64,000 bases of DNA from Alteromonadaceae bacterium M269 (GTDB lineage: Bacteria > Pseudomonadota > Gammaproteobacteria > Enterobacterales > Alteromonadaceae): the NCBI GenBank assembly GCA_004353515.1, contig SMNZ01000006.1:62001-126000 (forward strand). Direction: 5' to 3'. Shown piece by piece: positions 15,996 through 24,043 of the stretch. Both the position numbers and the translations under genes were made by a program. Every line of letters begins with the position of its first letter. Position 1 is the stretch's first letter. The notes beneath the pieces are model-generated. The model was not told the origin of the DNA, made no database searches, and was given only the letters and a program-made list of their open reading frames with translations.

Positions 15996-17594
15996 ATGAC
16001 AACTTACAGAGAACATATATCAACAGCAGCAGATAGCGTAGCTCAACAAGGTGAAACCTGGGGAGCTATCAGCCCAGAGAATATTGCACGTATGCGTTTG
16101 CAAAATCGTTTTAAAACGGGCTTAGACATTGCTCGTTACACCGCGAAAATCATGCGTGAAGACATGGCTGCTTATGACAAAGACACAGCTAACTACACCC
16201 AATCCTTAGGTTGCTGGCATGGCTTTATTGGCCAACAAAAAATGATTTCGATTAAGAAGCACTTCGGTACAACTAAGAGACGTTACCTGTACCTTTCAGG
16301 TTGGATGGTTGCTGCGATGCGTTCTGATTTCGGACCTCTACCTGATCAATCTATGCATGAAAAAACATCCGTTCCGGCATTGATTGAAGAGCTTTATACC
16401 TTCTTAAAACAAGCGGATGCTCGTGAGCTTAACCACTTGTTTAAAGAATTAGATGCGGCACGTGAAGCCGGTGACAATGTTAAAGAGCAAAGTGTGCTTA
16501 ACCAAATCGATGAATTCGAAACACACGTTGTGCCAATTGTTGCTGATATCGATGCAGGCTTTGGTAATGAAGAAGCAACATACTTATTGGCGAAGAAAAT
16601 GATCGAAGCCGGTGCTTGCTGTATTCAGATTGAAAACCAAGTATCTGACGCTAAACAGTGTGGTCACCAAGACGGTAAAGTGACGGTTCCTCATGAAGAT
16701 TTCCTAGCCAAAATCAACGCTGTGCGTTATGCCTTTATGGAACTAGGTGTTGAAGATGGCGTTATCGTTGCGCGTACTGACTCTCTAGGCGCGGGCCTAA
16801 CACAGAAGATCCCTGTGTCTCGTGAAACTGGCGATTTAGCAGACCAATACAACAGCTTTATCGACGGTGAAGAAATTACAGATATCAGCCAGTTGAAATC
16901 AGGTGATATGGTGATTCGTCAAGGTGAGACGTTACTTAAGCCAACTCGCCTTCCAAATGGCCTTGTTCGCTTTAAGCCTGGTACAGGTGAAGACCGTGTT
17001 GTTTTAGATTGCATTACCTCACTACAACAGGGTGCAGATTTACTGTGGATTGAGACAGAAAAGCCACATGTTGCGCAAATTGCTGGCATGGTTAATCGTA
17101 TTCGTGAAGTTGTTCCAAACGCTAAGCTTGTTTACAACAACAGCCCAAGCTTCAACTGGACACTGAACTTCCGTCAGCAAGTATTTGATGCATGGACTGA
17201 AGAAGGTCGTGATATGAGTGGTTATGAGCGTGATCTATTGATGAGCGCTCAATATGACAACTCAGAGTTATCACTGATTGCGGATGAAAAAATCCGTGTC
17301 TTCCAGAAAGAAGCGGCTGAACAAGCAGGCATCTTCCATCATCTAATCACATTGCCAACTTATCACACAGCGGCATTGTCTACAGACAATCTTGCGAAAG
17401 AATACTTCGGTGAGCAAGGCATGTTGGCTTACGTTCAAGAAGTTCAGCGTCGTGAAATTCGCGAAGGCTTAGCCTGTGTCAAGCATCAGGATATGTCAGG
17501 TTCGAATATCGGTGATGACCACAAAGAGTACTTCTCTGGTGCACAAGCACTGAAAGCTGGTGGTAAAGACAATACGATGAATCAGTTCTCGTAG
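15996..17594 (+). CDS. aceA: isocitrate lyase
   Basis: A 532-residue enzyme splitting isocitrate into glyoxylate and succinate, the entry to the glyoxylate shunt. It belongs to the long class of about 530 residues seen in Pseudomonas and Vibrio, not the 434-residue E. coli class. The catalytic loop reads AKQCGHQDGK, with the conserved KxCGH Cys. Other features are PIVADIDAGFGN, the metal-binding Asp region, and LVYNNSPSFNWT. A frame extension starts at a TTG at 15981, but the ATG at 15996 has AAGAGA upstream and fits the family. Long palindromes flank it and a strong terminator lies downstream. Together with glcB it permits growth on acetate or fatty acids. Confidence 0.96.
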   Translation: MTTYREHISTAADSVAQQGETWGAISPENIARMRLQNRFKTGLDIARYTAKIMREDMAAYDKDTANYTQSLGCWHGFIGQQKMISIKKHFGTTKRRYLYLSGWMVAAMRSDFGPLPDQSMHEKTSVPALIEELYTFLKQADARELNHLFKELDAAREAGDNVKEQSVLNQIDEFETHVVPIVADIDAGFGNEEATYLLAKKMIEAGACCIQIENQVSDAKQCGHQDGKVTVPHEDFLAKINAVRYAFMELGVEDGVIVARTDSLGAGLTQKIPVSRETGDLADQYNSFIDGEEITDISQLKSGDMVIRQGETLLKPTRLPNGLVRFKPGTGEDRVVLDCITSLQQGADLLWIETEKPHVAQIAGMVNRIREVVPNAKLVYNNSPSFNWTLNFRQQVFDAWTEEGRDMSGYERDLLMSAQYDNSELSLIADEKIRVFQKEAAEQAGIFHHLITLPTYHTAALSTDNLAKEYFGEQGMLAYVQEVQRREIREGLACVKHQDMSGSNIGDDHKEYFSGAQALKAGGKDNTMNQFS

Positions 17595-17595
17595 G

Positions 17596-17721
17596 TATAC
17601 TCTTCATCTTTCAAACTGCACGGTTGTTGGCTGCACTCGTTCACCCCAATCACATGGCATGTCTATGCTCACGGGGTTCCTCGATTGCCGCCTACGTGCA
17701 TTTTGAAATCTATTGAGTATA
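17596..17721. repeat. 126-bp palindromic dispersed repeat after aceA
   Basis: The element is bounded by TATACTC (17596-17602) and GAGTATA (17715-17721). TTTCAAA / TTTGAAA (17609-17615 with 17702-17708) are nested symmetrically and CCCC / GGGG (17644-17647 with 17673-17676) almost so. It begins two bases after the aceA stop. A partial copy lies at 28081-28117 (about 33 of 37 bases alike, including TGCACGGTTGTTGGCT), which shows it is a repeat family. I recall similar intergenic repeats in Alteromonadales genomes. Confidence 0.8.
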
Positions 17722-17758
17722 AAGGGCGAAAAGGTTTAGAAGTTCATCCAACCTTTTA

Positions 17759-17779
17759 GGGGCGTTAAGCCCCTTTTTT
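17759..17779 (+). terminator. Rho-independent terminator of aceA
   Basis: GGGGC-GTTAA-GCCCC is followed directly by TTTTTT on the plus strand. It follows the palindromic repeat and closes the glcB-aceA unit. It has no T-run in the opposite direction. Confidence 0.9.
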
Positions 17780-18098
17780 ATTTTCTGTAATTTTCAAAAG
17801 CATCTCTAGATGAATTCAGAAGAGCGGTGTTTTGAAGAGACATTAAGGCAGCTAGTTGGCCTATTGCGCAAGGAAAGATTAAAATCAAGTCGAGCCGAAT
17901 ATTTATACCGTCAGCAATCATATTGAGCTCATGCTGAAACCAAAGTACGCCAAACAGTGTGAGCAACAGGTATAACAAAAGCTGTCTTATGCGTTTAAGA
18001 TGAGTACTTGATAGGTAGAATTGTGAGATGACAACCGAGACTGTCGGGATCATCCAAAATAGATAATAACGATACTCTAACATCCAATCGACAAGCAT
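17778..18098 (-). CDS. small membrane protein, unknown
   Basis: A 106-residue protein with hydrophobic segments at about residues 9-25, 36-52 and 66-84. It begins MLVDWMLEYRYYLFWMIP. I chose the ATG at 18098 because AGGAGG lies ten bases upstream; a longer frame starts at 18149. I do not recognise it. It converges with aceA, its stop overlapping the last bases of the aceA terminator, and lies upstream of the TPR/TonB gene on the same strand, separated from it by hairpins. Confidence 0.6.
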   Translation of the reverse strand: MLVDWMLEYRYYLFWMIPTVSVVISQFYLSSTHLKRIRQLLLYLLLTLFGVLWFQHELNMIADGINIRLDLILIFPCAIGQLAALMSLQNTALLNSSRDAFENYRK

Positions 18099-18150
18099 AG
18101 TTGTGATGCCTCCTTTCATACTGTCATAACAAATATGACAGAGTTTCAAG

Positions 18151-18215
18151 AATCTAACTCCTTTTCTAAGAGCTAGATTCCGTCAACTAAGTTCCTTTTT
18201 TAGCACTTGCTAAAA
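18151..18215. promoter_or_regulatory. two successive hairpins between two leftward genes
   Basis: AATCTAACTC / GAGCTAGATT (18151-18160 with 18170-18179, one mismatch) and TTTTAGC-ACTT-GCTAAAA (18198-18215). They lie just upstream of the 17778-18098 gene and just after the TPR/TonB stop. Neither has a clean T-run, so they are better read as mRNA-processing or weak termination structures. Confidence 0.4.
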
Positions 18216-18218
18216 GTG

Positions 18219-19343
18219 TTAGTTCTCTATTTTATAGTCCAATTGAACTTCTAAACCTTCGGCAGTGATAGCTTCGCCATTTTCGAATTTGGGTGCATAG
18301 CGCCACTTTTCGAGGGCAGCAATGGATTCCTTAGAGAAAAGCTCACCAGAAGATTCGGTGACTTTGATATTGGTTACAAAGCCTGACTCGCTGATATCAA
18401 AGGTCATTTTTGTATAACCATCTCTGCCGTTTCTCGCATAACTGATGGGATAACTTGGGTTAACACGGTATAGCGGCGTTGGGTCTACATCATCCTGCCA
18501 AGGTGTCATACGACCAATGGCCTGACAGTGCGTCGTTGATTTATCGGATTGACCTAGTTTTTCATAAGCTTCGATAAGTGCTGCATGTGATGCTAGCTCG
18601 TATGGGTGTGAGGTATCTAACTCTGTTTCGATTGTGGTTATTATGGTTTCTAGGTTTTCAACAGCGTGGTTGTATCTGCCTTTAGTCATATTCAACCTAC
18701 CGGCCAGGTAGCGTGTTTCGATAGCCTTTAGATCATTCTCGCCAAACTGCTCAACGATTTTATCTCTAGCTTTCTCTGTGAACTTGACGACGGAACGATA
18801 GTTTCCTCTCATTCCTGGGTTATTAAATAGAACCTTGGCAACGGCATAATAATTAGATACTGCTCGTGCTGGCTCTTTCTTTTCGAGTTTTTTCGTTATA
18901 GACATGACTTCGTTAAGAAGTGAGGACGCACGTTTTGCTTTTAGCTCATACTTTATTGATGGCCAACCAGCCTTGGAATAGGAATCCAGCAGGTCTAGAG
19001 TAACGAACAAATAGGGCTCAGATACTTCTCCATGCTGAGCCTTATAGTCTTTTCTTATTTCTTTATAAAGGCTTGCCGCTTTCTGAGCTTCTCTTGCATC
19101 TATATAAGCTGCGGCGAGATTAAACTTCAGGTTGGTTAAGTTTTCTTTATCATCAGCAAATTTGACCTTGCCTAGCGTGAGTGCTTGTTTTGCTAGTTTG
19201 AGGGTTTGTTCTGCGTCACCCGCTTTTTGCGCTTGCGTATAGGCTTTATAGACTTTGCTAAAGTTATTCTTTTCGTCCGCAAATGAGCCTTGAGAAAATA
19301 AGAGGCCGGTGAGGATTACAGTTGCTATGGAGAGTTTCATCAT
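18219..19343 (-). CDS. exported TPR protein with C-terminal TonB domain
   Basis: A 374-residue protein with a signal peptide (residues 1-22, ending GSFADE), a middle of repeated helical hairpins consistent with tetratricopeptide repeats (LKFNLAAAYIDAREAQKAASLYKEI, about residues 68-92, and ETRYLAGRLNMTKGRYNHAVENL, about 210-232), and a C-terminal TonB-like domain (residues 285-374, PLYRVNPSYPISYARNGRDG ... ALEKWRYAPK). It lacks the Pro-rich spacer and N-terminal membrane anchor of classical TonB. It is probably one of the periplasmic TonB-domain/TPR proteins common in marine gammaproteobacteria, whose exact role is unclear. AGGA lies four and seven bases before two adjacent ATGs, so the start could be 19343 or 19340. 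Confidence 0.75.
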   Translation of the reverse strand: MMKLSIATVILTGLLFSQGSFADEKNNFSKVYKAYTQAQKAGDAEQTLKLAKQALTLGKVKFADDKENLTNLKFNLAAAYIDAREAQKAASLYKEIRKDYKAQHGEVSEPYLFVTLDLLDSYSKAGWPSIKYELKAKRASSLLNEVMSITKKLEKKEPARAVSNYYAVAKVLFNNPGMRGNYRSVVKFTEKARDKIVEQFGENDLKAIETRYLAGRLNMTKGRYNHAVENLETIITTIETELDTSHPYELASHAALIEAYEKLGQSDKSTTHCQAIGRMTPWQDDVDPTPLYRVNPSYPISYARNGRDGYTKMTFDISESGFVTNIKVTESSGELFSKESIAALEKWRYAPKFENGEAITAEGLEVQLDYKIEN

Positions 19344-19426
19344 TAGTTCCTTCTAGATTTAAGAATCAATATAGGCGCACAATATTGCACATTAATAGCG
19401 CCTATATCAATTTTTAAGAGTGGTTG

Positions 19427-20896
19427 TTACAAATCTCCCGATGCTGTTTGTTCGATAACTGCGGTATAAAACTGAACAGCTTGGATGTAGTTTTTTACTG
19501 AAACTTGCTCGTTGATTCCATGAAAACGGCTGACACTATTGGAATCTAAATAAATCATCAGAAAACGATAGATGTTATTCGACAATCCATCAAAATGTTT
19601 GGCGTCAGTGCCGCCTTGCACTAAATAGGGCGCAACCAAAATTGAATCATCGAGCTGCCGAATCGTTCGCTCTAGTAATTTGAATGAGCTGCTATTTGTT
19701 GAGGAAACCGTTGACGATTCATTTCCCATAAAGCTTTCGACGTTGACTCTTGGATTGTCGATGACGCTTTTGGCATGATCCTCAATTTTCTTTATGTTAT
19801 CCCCTGGCAAGGTTCTGAAGTTCACAACTGCTTCTGCTTGCGTCGGTAAGATATTGGATTTCGAGCTGCCTTTCAGCATAGTGACAGCTGTTGTTGTATG
19901 GATACTTGCCGCTGAACTTGGTGTCGCTAATAAAGAGCTTTTTACGACAGGTGATAACAACCAGAGGTTAGATAGCGGGAGTCTGGTTTTCAGGGGGGTA
20001 TAAGATCCTACAGCGTCGAACGTCATGCTGATAAAGGATAAGTCTGCAGGAAATGGGTTTTCTTCTAATGCAACAACAGCCTGTGCCACAATACCGGCTG
20101 CTGTATTAGCTGGTGGTTGTGATGAGTGCCCTCCGGCATCTTCAACGGTTAGTCGTAAATTAACAAAACCTTTTTCTGCGACACCAATCAAAGCTAAAGG
20201 CTGAGTGACACCTGCCATAAGGTCTTGTGTTACTGCGCCGCCCTCGTCCAAGATGAATTCAAACGTTGTGTTATTTTCGGAGAAGTAAGAAGCGACAGCT
20301 TGTGCACCTTGTTCTCCACCGATTTCTTCGTCGTGGCCAAATGAAAAGTAAATGGTGCGTTCTGGTTGTAAGCCCTGACTCAGCAGATATTCCATGGACT
20401 CTAATAACGCCAACACGCTGATTTTGTCGTCTAAAGTACCTCTGCCCCAAATCGTACCGTCTTTAACCGCACCGCTGAAAGGTGGATTATCCCAATCTTC
20501 TAATGTTTCTTCGTCTACAGGTACAACATCGCTATGGCCCATAAATAGTGCAGGTTTTAATGAAGAATTACGGCCTTCAAATTTATAAAGCAAGGTGTAC
20601 TTATTGAACTTAGTTAAAGTCCCATTTTGATGGACCAACGGAAACGAATTTTCGAGATGCTGGACAAAGTCGGTGAAAGCTTTGTCATCAAATAAGGTTT
20701 CATCTTCGTGAGAAATCGTCGGAAATTGAATGGCCCTTGCAAAACGTTCTACTGCACCATCTTCATCTAACCGCTTTAATGCCAGAGGTTGCTCTACTTT
20801 ATATTGTTTATCTTCAAAGTGCGTTTGTGCTCGATAAAAAAGCACAATAACGATAAGAATCAGAGGTAAGAAAATAATCAGAGCTAACTTTTTCAT
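19427..20896 (-). CDS. membrane-anchored M20 family peptidase
   Basis: A 489-residue di-zinc peptidase of the M20 family (carboxypeptidase S-like). A single N-terminal hydrophobic helix (residues 4-21) should anchor it in the inner membrane with the catalytic part in the periplasm. The catalytic motifs are ALFMGHSDVVPVD (zinc His and the Asp two residues on), GRGTLDDK (bridging Asp), FSFGHDEEIGG (general base Glu and ligand) and, near the end, SRFHGINE (zinc His). The lid domain lies between about residues 240 and 380. With the M1 and S9 enzymes it adds to a rich exported peptide-degrading set. The gene is divergent from the ECF sigma gene. Confidence 0.9.
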   Translation of the reverse strand: MKKLALIIFLPLILIVIVLFYRAQTHFEDKQYKVEQPLALKRLDEDGAVERFARAIQFPTISHEDETLFDDKAFTDFVQHLENSFPLVHQNGTLTKFNKYTLLYKFEGRNSSLKPALFMGHSDVVPVDEETLEDWDNPPFSGAVKDGTIWGRGTLDDKISVLALLESMEYLLSQGLQPERTIYFSFGHDEEIGGEQGAQAVASYFSENNTTFEFILDEGGAVTQDLMAGVTQPLALIGVAEKGFVNLRLTVEDAGGHSSQPPANTAAGIVAQAVVALEENPFPADLSFISMTFDAVGSYTPLKTRLPLSNLWLLSPVVKSSLLATPSSAASIHTTTAVTMLKGSSKSNILPTQAEAVVNFRTLPGDNIKKIEDHAKSVIDNPRVNVESFMGNESSTVSSTNSSSFKLLERTIRQLDDSILVAPYLVQGGTDAKHFDGLSNNIYRFLMIYLDSNSVSRFHGINEQVSVKNYIQAVQFYTAVIEQTASGDL

Positions 20897-20965
20897 GGGT
20901 AGTTAATCGTCTATTTGATAACCAGCTTATTGGCTAACATGTTATCCCATTTAGTATTTTTTGAC

Positions 20966-21005
20966 ACACCTAAATCAGGTTTCAGCTTTTTTTGCACTTA
21001 GGTGT
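20966..21005. promoter_or_regulatory. inverted repeat in the M20 peptidase / sigma factor divergent region
   Basis: ACACCTAA (20966-20973) and TTAGGTGT (20998-21005) form a perfect 8-bp inverted repeat around a T-rich loop, about midway between the two divergent starts. It could be an operator or a transcript hairpin. I cannot assign a regulator. Confidence 0.4.
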
Positions 21006-21079
21006 AATATTTTATGTTTGGTACTGACTAAGCAATTACGAAAGGTCATGGAAACGGTTGTGGTTATAAAAAATACGCA

Positions 21080-21592
21080 TTGGATGAGCTTTTGAATCGC
21101 GATTTTCAAGAGACTCTAGATAAATACGGGGCATTACTGTCTCGTGTCGCTTCAACTTATGAGGCGAACCATCACTTGCAGCAGGAGTTGTTGCAAGAGA
21201 TTACGCTTGCCGTTTGGCAGGCTTTGACGCGTTTTAAAGGCGAGAGTAGCGAGAAAACTTACATCATGAGGGTCGCACATAACAGAGCGGTGAATCATGT
21301 GGCTTATCATGCCAAACAACCTAAGAGCGATACATACTGTGAGGTGTCAGAGCCCGCAGATAATGGAAAAGCGAGTGCAGAAAGCACGTTGCAAAAAGAA
21401 AAACAAATTGACTCTTTATTGGTAGCTGTCCGTAAGCTGCCTATTCAAACAAGACAAATAGTGACTTTATCTATGGAGGGGTTGAGTTATCAGGAGATTT
21501 CCGAGGTGAACGGTGTTAAAGCGAATAACGTTGGCGTTATTCTCAATCGCGCAAGGAAAACTCTGATGGAGCAGATTCAACATGTCGAATAA
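21080..21592 (+). CDS. ECF-type RNA polymerase sigma factor
   Basis: A 170-residue sigma-70 family protein of ECF size. Region 2 spans about residues 13-75 (LLSRVASTYE ... QELLQEITLAVWQAL ... YIMRVAHNRAVNHV) and region 4 spans residues 110-165 (VRKLPIQTRQIVTLSMEGLSYQEISEV, a helix-turn-helix). The start is a problem: the only plausible codon is TTG at 21080, without a visible Shine-Dalgarno sequence, and the frame runs open upstream to 21032 without ATG. A 15-codon frame starting ATG 21048 overlaps it. The next gene overlaps by 11 bases and encodes a membrane protein, the usual layout for a sigma factor and its membrane-bound partner. Confidence 0.85.
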   Translation: MDELLNRDFQETLDKYGALLSRVASTYEANHHLQQELLQEITLAVWQALTRFKGESSEKTYIMRVAHNRAVNHVAYHAKQPKSDTYCEVSEPADNGKASAESTLQKEKQIDSLLVAVRKLPIQTRQIVTLSMEGLSYQEISEVNGVKANNVGVILNRARKTLMEQIQHVE

Positions 21593-22184
21593 TAAACAAT
21601 CATTAGATCAGCTGTGGCAGAATCAGCAAACGCAGTTGCCTAATTTAGAGGAACTCAGCCGGAAATTTAAGTCCATGAGGCGAAAGCAGTGGCTTTATAT
21701 GAGTGTTGATGTGATATCGACACTTTTCCTTGCGTCCTGGCTGCTTTTTTTCAGAGAAACCATGAATCAACTTATGTTTATATTTATTTTGATCATGACG
21801 ATATTTTCATTAGGTGCGACTGTGCATTTAGTTTGGTTAAGACGCTTCGCGCTGAAAAATACCTTATCGAACACCCAATCTTACTTGCAAGGCTTAAAGA
21901 ATCAGTACATTAACAACATTAAGATCGCCAAGTTTACCAAGTTTACTATTTGGCTTAGCTTGCTGATCACATTAGTGTTTTTTGTTTTGGCCTGGCTCAA
22001 TCACGATTGGGATACGGCGACAGCAATTAAGAAAACCGTTATTGCTACGTTATTTATTGCTGGTGGGCTGTATCCTATGTGGAAGTGGTCTAACAAACGC
22101 ATCATCAAGTATACAGCTGAAGTTGAAAAGTTAGAGTCACTTGAACAGTCGTTGTCGTCTGAAGATGATGGAATAGTTACCTGA
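21582..22184 (+). CDS. membrane partner of the ECF sigma factor (probable anti-sigma role)
   Basis: A 200-residue protein with a 35-residue cytoplasmic N-terminus (SLDQLWQNQQTQLPNLEELSRKFKSMRRKQ) and about four membrane segments near residues 37-56, 60-82, 113-135 and 146-163, ending in an acidic helical tail. It overlaps the sigma gene by 11 bases. By position it should control that sigma factor, yet it lacks the Cys/His zinc motif of ZAS-type anti-sigma factors. The role is inference from the overlap. I know of similar sigma/membrane-protein pairs in marine gammaproteobacteria but no characterised example. Confidence 0.65.
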   Translation: MSNNKQSLDQLWQNQQTQLPNLEELSRKFKSMRRKQWLYMSVDVISTLFLASWLLFFRETMNQLMFIFILIMTIFSLGATVHLVWLRRFALKNTLSNTQSYLQGLKNQYINNIKIAKFTKFTIWLSLLITLVFFVLAWLNHDWDTATAIKKTVIATLFIAGGLYPMWKWSNKRIIKYTAEVEKLESLEQSLSSEDDGIVT

Positions 22185-22202
22185 GCTATATACAACAACT
22201 TG

Positions 22203-22308
22203 CAAACCGTGCTCAGTTGGTAATTTGGAGGAGTCAACCGCAGCACTGTTTGAAAGAAGGTGAGTATATTTTGCAATACATCTCCGAAGGGCTTAAAGTC
22301 TGCCTTCG
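22203..22308 (+). promoter_or_regulatory. structured leader upstream of cytidine deaminase
   Basis: Two hairpins occupy the 145-base gap before cdd. The first pairs CAAACCGTGCT (22203-22213) with AGCACTGTTTG (22242-22252), with a single C/T mismatch. The second is CGAAGG (22285-22290) with CCTTCG (22303-22308). Neither has a T-run. They may mark the end of the sigma operon or regulate cdd; they could also be a small repeat element. Confidence 0.4.
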
Positions 22309-22329
22309 ACTCACTACGTAAGAAAAAGA

Positions 22330-22737
22330 ATGGAAAAAGAACAGCTAATTGAATTAGCAAAAGAAGCCGCGCTAAGGTCCTATTCGCCTTACTCAAACTT
22401 CCGCGTCGGGGCCGCTGTTTTATGTGAAGGTGAACACATAGCGACGGGTGCAAATATTGAAAATGCCAGTTATGGATTGTGCTTGTGTGCAGAAAGAGCA
22501 GCGATATCGAACGCTCATGCTCAAGGGCATACTAAAATTGAAGCTATTGCTTTAGCTTGTATTGATGCAGATATCCAAGTCAGTGACCATGAATTAATGC
22601 CGTGTGGCAGTTGTCGACAGTGGATTAAAGAATTAGCACCTAAAGCAACTATTCATATCGCTGGTTTAGAAGAAAGTTTTGTTATTGACCAACTCTTACC
22701 CATGTCGTTTTCGCTCGACTCACACAAAGACACCTAA
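22330..22737 (+). CDS. cdd: cytidine deaminase
   Basis: A 135-residue enzyme of the homotetrameric type, deaminating cytidine and deoxycytidine to uridine forms in pyrimidine salvage. The active-site motif LCLCAERAAIS gives the zinc Cys and catalytic Glu, and MPCGSCRQWI gives the other two zinc Cys residues. NASYG contributes substrate contacts. The length suits the tetrameric class. A purine-rich AAGAAAAAGA immediately precedes the ATG. The histidine phosphatase gene follows two bases after the stop, so the two are probably co-transcribed. Confidence 0.94.
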   Translation: MEKEQLIELAKEAALRSYSPYSNFRVGAAVLCEGEHIATGANIENASYGLCLCAERAAISNAHAQGHTKIEAIALACIDADIQVSDHELMPCGSCRQWIKELAPKATIHIAGLEESFVIDQLLPMSFSLDSHKDT

Positions 22738-22739
22738 AT

Positions 22740-23240
22740 ATGAAAAAACTCTCTGTTTTGTTGCTTAGTCTTTTCTTCTCAGGTGCTTTATTCGCTGGAG
22801 AGTTTACACTTTATTTTGTTCGCCATTTTGAGAAGCAAAAAGGTCCTGATCCTGAGTTAACCGAGCAAGGGCGCAAAAGAGCAGAGCAACTGGCTAATTT
22901 GCTAGATAATACAGGGCTTACTAAGGTTTATAGTTCTGATTATAAGAGAACAAAACAATCAGGCACTCCTATTGCTGAGCGACTTGGACTAGACATCAAC
23001 TTATACGACCCAAGACGGTTAGATGACTTAGCCACTCGTTTGCTGGAAGCGCAGGAAACCGCATTAATTGTTGGTCATAGTAATACAACACCCGCTATTG
23101 TGAATTTGGTGGGTGGAAAGGCTGAGCCACTCTCTGAGTCAGACTACGGGGATGTGTTTATTGTTAAATTCGCTACGAAGGAAGAAGGCAATACAGATGT
23201 CACTCTAAAGGGACATCTTAAAGTGACATTGAATGATTAG
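22740..23240 (+). CDS. exported histidine phosphatase family protein
   Basis: A 166-residue protein with a Sec signal peptide (residues 1-19, ending ALFAG) and a histidine phosphatase core. The catalytic motif reads YFVRHFEKQ, where the usual RHG is RHF; SSDYKRTKQSG and the second catalytic His in LIVGHSNTTP are intact. It is therefore probably an active periplasmic phosphatase of unknown substrate, resembling SixA-type small phosphatases. It follows cdd by two bases. A short inverted repeat, AGCGT / ACGCT, lies after its stop near 23246-23264. Confidence 0.85.
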   Translation: MKKLSVLLLSLFFSGALFAGEFTLYFVRHFEKQKGPDPELTEQGRKRAEQLANLLDNTGLTKVYSSDYKRTKQSGTPIAERLGLDINLYDPRRLDDLATRLLEAQETALIVGHSNTTPAIVNLVGGKAEPLSESDYGDVFIVKFATKEEGNTDVTLKGHLKVTLND

Positions 23241-23260
23241 AGCGTGTTGAGCGATACGCT

Positions 23261-24043
23261 TTAACCTCTTGCGGATGTTATCCAACCATTGTTCAACCAG
23301 TCGCTGATATAGCCAAACAGCATGGGGGCAATTTGCTCTTCTTCTAGGTGAGGCTGCAACGCTTCACATACTTCAGAGAATGGTTTGCTTTGCATGACAA
23401 GTTGCAGTGCTACCCACTCCGCACCCTGCAATGACTTATATTCGGTCACTTTTTTAGGGCCTCGCCAAATCGCCCAAATAGTTGGCTGTTCGTTATGGCT
23501 TGCTTCAGGTGGCGCCGTTTCATTTTTTAGGCTTTGCCAGCTTTCAACAGAGTTCCAATAGGCTGCATAGAAGTGGATACTAGGGTGCATAGTAAAGTGC
23601 AACGTTGGCCACGCATCAGCAGGGATCTGTTGTAATACAGATTGGTCCAATGTATCAGAATCTGCAGAGTCAAAAGTGTGTAATAGGCGACGCTCGAACC
23701 CCGCTATTTCAGCTAAAATTGGGTGGTTAGAAAATGGTTCTGTTTTTGACAAGTATTCAGGCAGTCGTTCAGCGAAGAAACGTAAAGACGGATGTTCTGA
23801 CGGTGCATTATCTATATAGCCTTCGACCAATTGATCGAATAAATCATCGCCTAAATAAAGGCTGAGCATTTCATGATCAGAGTCAATGACGCCTCTTAAT
23901 CTAATACGATAGCCCGTACGATAGATTTCGGCTCTCTGTTCATTGGTTAGCTCACCTTGTTTGATAATTCGCTTTTCTAAATGACGGTCATTTTCTTGTA
24001 GCAGCGCCATAAACTCTTGTTGAATATCTTTTAAACTAGGCAT
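23261..24043 (-). CDS. bufC: BufC-type DUF2063 partner protein
   Basis: A 260-residue protein of the DUF2063 family, the usual partner of MNIO (DUF692) enzymes in bufferin and related peptide-modification loci. The N-terminal region (LKDIQQEFMALLQENDRHLEKRI, then YRTGYRIRLRGVIDSDHEMLSLYLGDDLF) is the typical helical domain. The C-terminal part (ATIWAIWRGPKK-like segment, then ALQPHLEEEQIAPMLFGYISDWLNNGWI) resembles a RiPP precursor-recognition fold. The ATG at 24043 overlaps the end of bufB (ATGCCTAG), indicating coupling; a longer frame starts at 24094. Its inferred role is to present the bufferin precursor to BufB. Confidence 0.88.
   Translation of the reverse strand: MPSLKDIQQEFMALLQENDRHLEKRIIKQGELTNEQRAEIYRTGYRIRLRGVIDSDHEMLSLYLGDDLFDQLVEGYIDNAPSEHPSLRFFAERLPEYLSKTEPFSNHPILAEIAGFERRLLHTFDSADSDTLDQSVLQQIPADAWPTLHFTMHPSIHFYAAYWNSVESWQSLKNETAPPEASHNEQPTIWAIWRGPKKVTEYKSLQGAEWVALQLVMQSKPFSEVCEALQPHLEEEQIAPMLFGYISDWLNNGWITSARG

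Noticed and set aside
21048-21095. 15-codon frame (METVVVIKN...) overlapping the sigma factor start
   Set aside because: Possible leader peptide, but its AGG is only two bases from the ATG and nothing else supports translation; mentioned only as part of the sigma start problem.
23241-23264. TTAGAGCGTGTT, similar to the end of the MITE-like element
   Set aside because: Only about 10 bases match and no facing end is present; the local AGCGT/ACGCT pair is too short to call.
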